Shown piece after piece: positions 58,567 through 64,000 of a stretch of DNA of 64,000 nt. The DNA is from CAVSUR01 sp963731285 (GTDB taxonomy: Bacteria; Actinomycetota; Actinomycetes; Streptosporangiales; Streptosporangiaceae), in the NCBI GenBank assembly GCA_963731285.1, contig CAVSUR010000002.1, positions 186,001-250,000 of the forward strand, read 5' to 3'. The first letter of the stretch is position 1; each line of letters starts with the position of its first letter. The position numbers were made by a program, and so were the translations under genes. Below the pieces are notes generated by a model. The model was not told where the DNA came from. It did not search any database and saw nothing but the letters and a program-made list of their open reading frames with translations.

Positions 58567-59370
58567 TTGACCGGCAGCCTCGCCGACCTGGGCTGGCCGG
58601 ACCTGGAAGGCCGCAGGCCGCTGGTGCTGCTGCCGCTCGGCTCGGTCGAGCAGCACGGGCGGCATCTGCCGCTGGACACGGACTGCGCGGTCGCCCGGGA
58701 GGTCGCGCGGCGGGCCGCGGCGCTGGCCGGCGATGGCCTGCTCGTCGCGCCGGCCCAGCCGTACGGGGCCAGCGGCGAGCACGAGGGCTTTCCCGGCACG
58801 GTGTCGATCGGGCACGCGGCGCTGGAATTGCTGCTGCTGGAGCTGGGCCGGTCCATGCTGCGCTGGGCCGGGCGCCTGCTGGTGGTCAACGGGCACGGCG
58901 GTAACCTGCCGAGCATGCCCGCCGCGATTACCCGGCTGCGGTACGAGGGCCGGGACGCCGCCTGGTGGCCGTGCCTGCCGCCCGGGGCTCCGCGCGGTGA
59001 CCTGCACGCCGGGCGGGCCGAGACCTCGATGATGCTGGCGTTGCGCGGGCCCGTGGTCCGCGCCGAGCGGGCCGTGGCGGGCCCGGGCGGCCCGCCGGAC
59101 CAGCTGATGGACCGGCTGATGGCCGGGCCGGTGCGCGGGGTGAGCGAATCGGGCGTGCTCGGCGACCCCGCCGGGGCCAGCGCCGGCGATGGCGAGGGCC
59201 TGCTGACCGCGATGGCCGCCCGGCTCGCCGCGGACATCAGGCAGTGGCGAGTCGGCGGCAACGGCCGGCTCTGCTCCCCCGGGGGAGCGCCCCCCGGACC
59301 CCCCGCAGCCGCTTCCTCGGACCCCGCGGGCCCTCAATCAGCGCCTCTAGATAACTCGGAGCTGCTGTGA
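58567..59370 (+). CDS. mftE: Mycofactocin peptidase MftE (creatininase-like)
   Basis: The protein shows the creatininase fold with LLPLGSVEQHGRHLPLDTDCA (metal ligands E, H and D), GEHEGFPGTVSIG, VVNGHGGNLPSMPAAITRL and LHAGRAETSMMLAL. MftE releases the modified C-terminal dipeptide from MftA. The start is uncertain: TTG 58567 is the nearest in frame, with weak ribosome site; a GTG at 58481 overlapping the mftC stop would be the natural coupled start but is in another frame that stops at 58570. A Pro-rich tail of ~30 residues follows. It is followed by the SDR with an overlap. Confidence 0.87.
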   Translation: MTGSLADLGWPDLEGRRPLVLLPLGSVEQHGRHLPLDTDCAVAREVARRAAALAGDGLLVAPAQPYGASGEHEGFPGTVSIGHAALELLLLELGRSMLRWAGRLLVVNGHGGNLPSMPAAITRLRYEGRDAAWWPCLPPGAPRGDLHAGRAETSMMLALRGPVVRAERAVAGPGGPPDQLMDRLMAGPVRGVSESGVLGDPAGASAGDGEGLLTAMAARLAADIRQWRVGGNGRLCSPGGAPPGPPAAASSDPAGPQSAPLDNSELL

Positions 59371-60152
59371 CCGGACCGCAGGTGGCGATAGTGACAGGGG
59401 CGGCGCGCGGGATCGGGGCCGCCGTGGTCCGGCGGCTCGCCGCCGCGGACTGGGCCGTCGTGGCGGTGGACCGCTGCGCCGACGACCCGGCGGTGCCCTA
59501 CCCGCTGGCCCGGCCGGACCAGCTCGCGGCACTGGCGGCTGAGTTCGGGCAGGTGCGGACGGTACAGGCTGACGTACGGGACGGGGCGGCGCTGGCCGGT
59601 GCGGTGGCGCTGGCCCGCCGGGACTTCGGCGGCCTGGACGCCGCCGTGGCCGCGGCCGGGGTGATGCTCGGCGGCAGCCCGGTGTGGGAGCTGCCGGAAG
59701 CCGACTGGCAGACGCTGATCGACGTGGACGTGACCGGGGTGCTGAACCTGGCCCGGGCCGCCATCCCGGCGCTGCTGGCCGCCGCGGCGCCGCGGCACGG
59801 CCGGTTCGTGGCCATCACCTCGGCCGCGGCGCACCGCGGCCTGTGGCGGCTCGGCGGCTACTGCGGCGCCAAGCATGCCGTGCTGGGCCTGGTCCGCGCG
59901 CTCGCCACCGACCTGCAGGGCACCGGCGTGAACGCGGTCGCGGTGTCGCCGGGATCGACCAGGACCGAGATACTGCGCGCGACCGCCGATCTCTACCAGA
60001 TCGGCGATCCGGACGAGCTCGGCGAGCATCAGCTGGTGCACCGGGTGCTCGAGCCGGACGAGGTCGCCACGGTGGTGGCCTGGGCGTGCTCGCCCGAGGC
60101 CAGCGCGGTGACCGGATCGGTGCTGCAGGCCGATGGCGGGTTCACCGGGTGA
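59367..60152 (+). CDS. Mycofactocin-associated short-chain dehydrogenase (SDR)
   Basis: The 261-residue protein has the NAD site VAIVTGAARGIGAAVVRRLA, the active-site Ser-Tyr-Lys in AITSAAAHRGLWRLGGYCGAKHAV, and AVSPGSTRTEIL. Between strand 2 and the next helix it carries the VPYPLARPDQLAAL insertion characteristic of mycofactocin-coupled SDRs, whose NAD is bound without exchange and reoxidised via mycofactocin. GTG 59367 overlaps the mftE stop, so the dehydrogenase is part of the operon. Substrate unknown. Confidence 0.9.
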   Translation: MTGPQVAIVTGAARGIGAAVVRRLAAADWAVVAVDRCADDPAVPYPLARPDQLAALAAEFGQVRTVQADVRDGAALAGAVALARRDFGGLDAAVAAAGVMLGGSPVWELPEADWQTLIDVDVTGVLNLARAAIPALLAAAAPRHGRFVAITSAAAHRGLWRLGGYCGAKHAVLGLVRALATDLQGTGVNAVAVSPGSTRTEILRATADLYQIGDPDELGEHQLVHRVLEPDEVATVVAWACSPEASAVTGSVLQADGGFTG

Positions 60153-61671
60153 CCCGCAAGAGCCAGCCGTCGCGTCCGGTTCCGGGCGAGGACCCGGCCG
60201 GCCGGGCGGGCTGGCCCCGCCCGCCGACGTGCGGCTGCCGGACGGGCTCGCGGTGGAGCTGGCGGCCGACGTGCACCGCTCCCGGGATGGCCGGCTGCTG
60301 CTCGGCGGGTCGCCGCCGCGGCTGCTGCGGCTGTCCCCGGCGGCGGCCCGGCTGCTGGCGGCGGGCGGCTTCACGGTGGCCGACCGGGGCACCGCGGTGC
60401 TGGCGCGGCGGCTGATCGACATCGGCGCCGCGCATCCGCGGCCCGCGCCCGGCCCGGTCACCGACGTGATGATCGTGATCCCGGCACGGGACCGGGCCTT
60501 CGGCCTGCACCAGCTGCTCACCGCGCTGCGCGCCGATCCGCAGACCGTGGCCGTGCCGGTGCTGGTGGTCGACGACGGATCGGCGCAGCGGGCCGAGCTG
60601 GCCGCGGTAGCCCGGCGGCACGGCGCGGAGCTGCTGGTCCACGACAGGAACCGCGGCGCGGCGGCGGCCCGCAACACCGGCCTGGCGCAGGCCGCAACCC
60701 GGTTCGTGGCGTTCTGCGACTCCGATGTGCGGCCCGAGCCCGGCTGGCTGGCGCCGCTGCTGGCGCAGTTCGCCGATCCCGCGCTGGCGCTGGCCGCGCC
60801 CCGGGTGGTGGCCGCGGCGGACGGCGGGACGGGCTGGCTGGACCGCTACGAGCAGGTCCGCTCCCCGCTGGACATGGGCGGCCGGGAGGGCCCGGTGGTG
60901 CCGATGTCTGCGGTGGCCTACGTGCCGAGCGCGGCCCTGGTGCTGCGGCGCGCCGCCGTCGGCCCTGGATTCACGGCCGGGCTGCGAGTCGGCGAGGACG
61001 TCGACCTGTGCCTGCGGCTGCATGCGGCGGGCTGGCGGATGCGCTACCTGCCCGCCGTCCACGTCGGTCACCGCCACCGCACCGGCCTGCGCAGCTGGCT
61101 GGCCCAGCGGGTCAGCTACGGGTCGAGCGCGGCGCAGCTGGCGGTCCGCCACCCCGGCCAGGTGCCGCCACTGAACGCCGCCGCCTGGTCGGTCGCCGCG
61201 TGCGCGCTGGCGCTGCGCGGCAGGCCCGCCCCGGCCGCCGCAGCGGCGGCGCTGACCACGGCAGCGGCGATCCGGCTGGCCCGCAAGATGCCCGACGCCG
61301 ACACCCCGGCCCGGGCTGCGGCCCTGCTCGCGCTAGCCGGGCTGCGCGGCACCGCGGAACAGTTCGCGCACTGCGCGACCCGGCATTACTGGCCGGCCGC
61401 GGTGCTCGCCGCCGCGGCTGACCGCCGGGCCCGGCGGCTGCTGGCCGTGGCCTCGGTCGCCGACGGGCTGGCCGACTGGCGCCGCAGCGGGGCGCGGCTG
61501 AACCCGGTGGCGTTCACGCTGATCCGGCGGCTGGACGATCTGGCCTACGGAACCGGACTGTGGCGCGGTGCGCTGGCCGCCCGCACGATCGCGCCGCTGG
61601 TACCGCGGATCACGCTGCGCCCTGCCGTCCGCGGCGGTCAGCCGGCCGCGGGCGGCCCGGCTGACGGCTGA
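60133..61671 (+). CDS. mftF: Mycofactocin glycosyltransferase MftF
   Basis: The 512-residue protein has a GT2 domain (DVMIVIPARDRAFGLHQLLTAL, VLVVDDGSAQR, NRGAAAARNTGL, FCDSDVRPEPGWLAPLL, GEDVDLCLRLHAAGWRMRY) and hydrophobic C-terminal segments. The N-terminus (LPDGLAVELAADVHRSRDGRLLLGGSPPRLLRLSPAAARLL) is typical of MftF, which adds glucose chains to mycofactocin. ATG 60133 overlaps the SDR by 20 bp. The end overlaps the convergent dehydratase gene by 34 bp. Confidence 0.92.
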   Translation: MAGSPGDPQEPAVASGSGRGPGRPGGLAPPADVRLPDGLAVELAADVHRSRDGRLLLGGSPPRLLRLSPAAARLLAAGGFTVADRGTAVLARRLIDIGAAHPRPAPGPVTDVMIVIPARDRAFGLHQLLTALRADPQTVAVPVLVVDDGSAQRAELAAVARRHGAELLVHDRNRGAAAARNTGLAQAATRFVAFCDSDVRPEPGWLAPLLAQFADPALALAAPRVVAAADGGTGWLDRYEQVRSPLDMGGREGPVVPMSAVAYVPSAALVLRRAAVGPGFTAGLRVGEDVDLCLRLHAAGWRMRYLPAVHVGHRHRTGLRSWLAQRVSYGSSAAQLAVRHPGQVPPLNAAAWSVAACALALRGRPAPAAAAAALTTAAAIRLARKMPDADTPARAAALLALAGLRGTAEQFAHCATRHYWPAAVLAAAADRRARRLLAVASVADGLADWRRSGARLNPVAFTLIRRLDDLAYGTGLWRGALAARTIAPLVPRITLRPAVRGGQPAAGGPADG

Positions 61672-62645
61672 CCCGGGGCCGGGCCGGCACCGAGCACGTC
61701 GAGCAGCTGCTCCCGGCTGGCATTCCCGCCGCTGAGCATCAGCGCGACCCGGCGGCCGCGCAGCTGGCCGCGCAGTGTCAGCGCGGCGGCCAGCGCCGCG
61801 GCGCCGGCCGCCTCGGCCAGGTTGCGGGTGTGCTCGATCAGCAGCGCCTGGGCCGCCCGGATCTCATCGTCGCTGACGAGCACGAAGTCATCCAGGTGCT
61901 GCCGCAAGATCTGCTGCGGCAGCTCGAACGCGGTGCGGGTGGCCAGGCCCTCGGCGAAGGTGGCGGTCTTGTCCTCGACCAGGCGGCGCTCCCGCCAGGA
62001 CCGGTACGCGGCCGGGGCAGCGCTGGACTGGACGCCGATGACCCGGGTGCCCGGGCTCATGGCCTTGGCGACGATGCAGGCGCCGGCCGCGCCGCTGCCC
62101 CCGCCGACCGGCACGATGATCACCTCGGTGGCGGGCTGGTCGGCGAGGATCTCCAGGGTGGCAGTGGCCACGCCGGCGATCAGCAGCGGCTCGTTGCCCG
62201 AGTGCACGTAGCGCAGGCCGCGCTGCGCCGCCAGCCGCTCGCAGTGCTCGCGTGCCTCGTCGAAATCGCGGCCGCGGGCGATGACCTCGGCGCCGAGCCC
62301 GCGGATCGCGGCGACCTTGACCGGGTTGGCATCCTGCGGCACGCAGATCACTGCGGGTGCCCCGAACAGCCGGGCGGCCCAGGCGACGGACTGGCCGTGG
62401 TTTCCGGTCGAGGCCGCGATCACCCCGTGGTCGCGCTCGGCCGGGCTCAGCTGGGCGGCTAGGTTGACGCCGCCGCGGACCTTGAACGCGCCCACCGGCT
62501 GGTGATTCTCGTGCTTGACGAAGACCTGCGCCGCCAGCAGCCCGTCCAGGCCCGGATAGCCGAACAGCGGCGTGGGCCGCAGGTAGGGCGCGATCGCGCG
62601 GCGTGCTGTCAGCACGTCGGCGAGCACCGGCACCTGCCACGCCAT
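61638..62645 (-). CDS. Threonine/serine dehydratase-type PLP enzyme
   Basis: From ATG 62645 (AAGGGAG upstream) the 335-residue protein has the PLP lysine in HENHQPVGAFKVRGGVN, TGNHGQSVAWAARLFG, and the phosphate-binding GGGSGAAGACI. It is a fold-type II threonine or serine dehydratase-like protein (no ACT domain, so catabolic-type), deaminating a hydroxyamino acid or racemising serine. Its 3' end overlaps mftF convergently by 34 bp. Confidence 0.88.
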   Translation of the reverse strand: MAWQVPVLADVLTARRAIAPYLRPTPLFGYPGLDGLLAAQVFVKHENHQPVGAFKVRGGVNLAAQLSPAERDHGVIAASTGNHGQSVAWAARLFGAPAVICVPQDANPVKVAAIRGLGAEVIARGRDFDEAREHCERLAAQRGLRYVHSGNEPLLIAGVATATLEILADQPATEVIIVPVGGGSGAAGACIVAKAMSPGTRVIGVQSSAAPAAYRSWRERRLVEDKTATFAEGLATRTAFELPQQILRQHLDDFVLVSDDEIRAAQALLIEHTRNLAEAAGAAALAAALTLRGQLRGRRVALMLSGGNASREQLLDVLGAGPAPGQPSAGPPAAG

Positions 62646-62785
62646 CCTGGCCTGCTCCCTTCTGCGCGACCGCCCGCGCGGCCGACGGCAGCTCAGGATA
62701 ACCGGCGGCGGCCCGGTGTATCTCTGCGGACTTCGCGGTCTCCGCGCCAGTGAAAGAGATGCGCTACGAAAGGACGCAAAGGACC

Positions 62786-63998
62786 ATGTCACAGACGCAC
62801 GTGGCGCCGGCGCAGACCACCGCAGACGGCCCGCCGGCCAGCGGGGTCACCGCGAGCACGGTGCCGTCCACCCGGATCAGCGCGGACAACCAGACCGTTC
62901 TGGCGAACCTGGGGCTGCTGAAGGAGCTGGCCGGAACCTGGCAGGGCGACGGCTTCAACCTCATTGCCCGGCCGGACGAAGTCGACCAGGCCAACCTCTA
63001 CCTGCAGCTCACCCAGACCCGCGAGACGCTGGCCATCACCCCGATCGGCTCGGCGATCCCGAACCGCGGCTTCGGCCAGGGCGACATCGAACTGCACGGG
63101 CTGAGCTACCTGCAGAAGATCTCCGACCGGCTGACCGGCGGCGCCCTGCACCTGGAGCCGGGCCTGTGGGTGACCCAGGGACGGACCGACTATCCCGTCC
63201 GAGCAGCCCCCGCCGGACGGGCAGATCATCGCCCGGATGGGCTCGATCCCGCACGGCACCACGATCCTGGCGCAGGGAAACGCGACCAGGTTCAGCGTGC
63301 CGCCGACGCTGCCGGCCGGCGCGGCGCCGTACGCGGGCTCGGTGTTCCCGTCCTTCAACAGCACCCCGTTCGGGGCCCCGGCCGCCGCGAACCCGGCGGT
63401 GATCAACGCGGCGGGCTCGTCGGAGCAGCTGACCGCCCCGCAGGTTCCCGCGGTCCCGTTCTCCGAATACGACCTGACCGTCGCCGCCTCGGCCGCGAAC
63501 CCGAGGACGCCGTTCAAGAGCACCGACCCGCCGCTGCCCGCGGAGATCGACGGCGTGCTCATGCAGGACGTGGTCAACGACCCGATCAGGCTGCTGCAGG
63601 CCGTGATCAGCCGACAGGCCAGCTCCGGGCACACGTTTGAGGGGGTCGCCCTGAACATCGCGACCCAGTCATCCGTGGAGTTCCGGGTCGACCCGGACAG
63701 CCCCCACGGCGCCACCCAGGCGGTCCCAGTCGCCGACGCTGCCGGCGGGACGGAGAACATCCTGTTCCTGGAGGGCGGGGAGCCAGCCGGCGCGAAGGGA
63801 CCGAACGCCCAGACCTCGCTGGTCTACGCCACCTTCTGGGTCACCAGGGTTACGCCGAGGTCCGGCCGCCCGTTCATGCAGCTGCAGTACGCCCAGATGA
63901 CGGTACTGGACTTCCCGATCTTCAAGGCGCTGCCCGCAGTGATCAACCTCGGCTGGCCGCACATCTCGGTGGCCACCCTGCGCAAGACGTTCGGTTAG
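62786..63998 (+). CDS. Heme-binding-like beta-barrel protein, one frameshift
   Basis: From ATG 62786 (ribosome site AAAGGAC) the first ~135 residues read LGLLKELAGTWQGDGFNLIARP, LQLTQTRETLAITPIGSAIPNRG and LHLEPGLWVTQ. The frame then breaks around 63200 in ACTATCCCGTCC (an extra C). The next frame continues PSEQPPPDGQIIARMGSIPHGTT to SSVEFRVDPDSPHG and LPAVINLGWPHISVATLRKTFG at 63998. The order and overlap of the blocks make it one gene of about 400 residues. The G-T-W-x-G start recalls fatty-acid-binding/nitrobindin-like heme barrels, but I do not recognise the full family. Confidence 0.68.
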
Positions 63999-64000
63999 CC

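Noticed and set aside
1..64000. CRISPR array or insertion sequence
   Set aside because: No regularly spaced repeats of CRISPR size and no transposase gene were found; the repeats seen are short tandem or coding repeats.

Overview
This window reads as a chromosomal segment of a high-GC actinomycete. The evidence is the very high GC content, the rplK/nusG/secE – tRNA-Trp and rpmG/hadA/hadB/murB blocks on the minus strand, a type VII (ESX-like) secretion locus, an XRE/DUF397 regulator pair, a mycofactocin cluster and a GTP-type PEP carboxykinase. The gene mix recalls Streptosporangiales-like or related soil actinomycetes, but sequence reading alone does not fix the genus.

Layout. 1–4.3 kb: the 3' part of the translation/secretion housekeeping block (rplK, nusG, secE, tRNA-Trp) beside an aspartate-type aminotransferase and an adenosine deaminase-like gene. 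4.4–16.1 kb: a type VII secretion locus with two WXG100 proteins, a poly-Gln protein, a long Gly/Pro-rich substrate-like protein, EccB, EccD, the triple-ATPase EccC and the mycosin MycP; EccA and EccE are not seen. 16.1–19.2 kb: murB, the HadA/HadB-like dehydratase pair, rpmG and tRNA-Met. 19.5–25.6 kb: a methyltransferase, a decayed LtrA gene, a divergent ProA/ProB-like tail-to-tail pair and a lipoprotein/membrane protein pair. 25.8–36.5 kb: a GH65 phosphorylase, a DUF899 protein, and what looks like a methylated-amine/one-carbon module (SdaA, a dimethylglycine/sarcosine dehydrogenase–GcvT fusion, a choline-kinase-like protein, a divergent APC permease and a HutC-type GntR regulator with a matching operator). 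36.7–46.7 kb: miscellaneous enzymes and regulators, including an XRE gene beside a perfect 42-bp palindrome. 46.7–52 kb: a toxin–antitoxin pair and several gene remnants (FtsX C-terminus, a histidine kinase lacking its ATP-binding core, an enoyl-CoA hydratase lacking its middle). 52.2–56 kb: a DrrAB-like ABC exporter and pckG. 56.5–61.7 kb: a mycofactocin operon (mftA, mftB, mftC, mftE, a mycofactocin-type SDR, mftF) without mftD or an adjacent mftR. 61.6–64 kb: a threonine/serine dehydratase and a frameshifted heme-binding-like protein.

A recurring theme is single-base frame breaks in otherwise well-conserved genes (nusG, the aminotransferase, eccC, DUF899, DUF397, DUF2071, the lipoprotein, a VOC protein and the last gene). 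Several fall in short G or C runs or CG repeats, and some affect essential or core genes, so many are probably consensus errors rather than mutations. The LtrA, glycosyltransferase, FtsX, histidine kinase and enoyl-CoA hydratase remnants lack whole domains and look like true decay.

Functional links. The T7SS genes form a self-contained export module. The SdaA/DMGDH/kinase/permease/GntR genes could import and strip methyl groups from a methylated amine, feeding glycine/serine and pyruvate. The mycofactocin genes make a peptide-derived redox cofactor and carry one dedicated dehydrogenase inside the operon.
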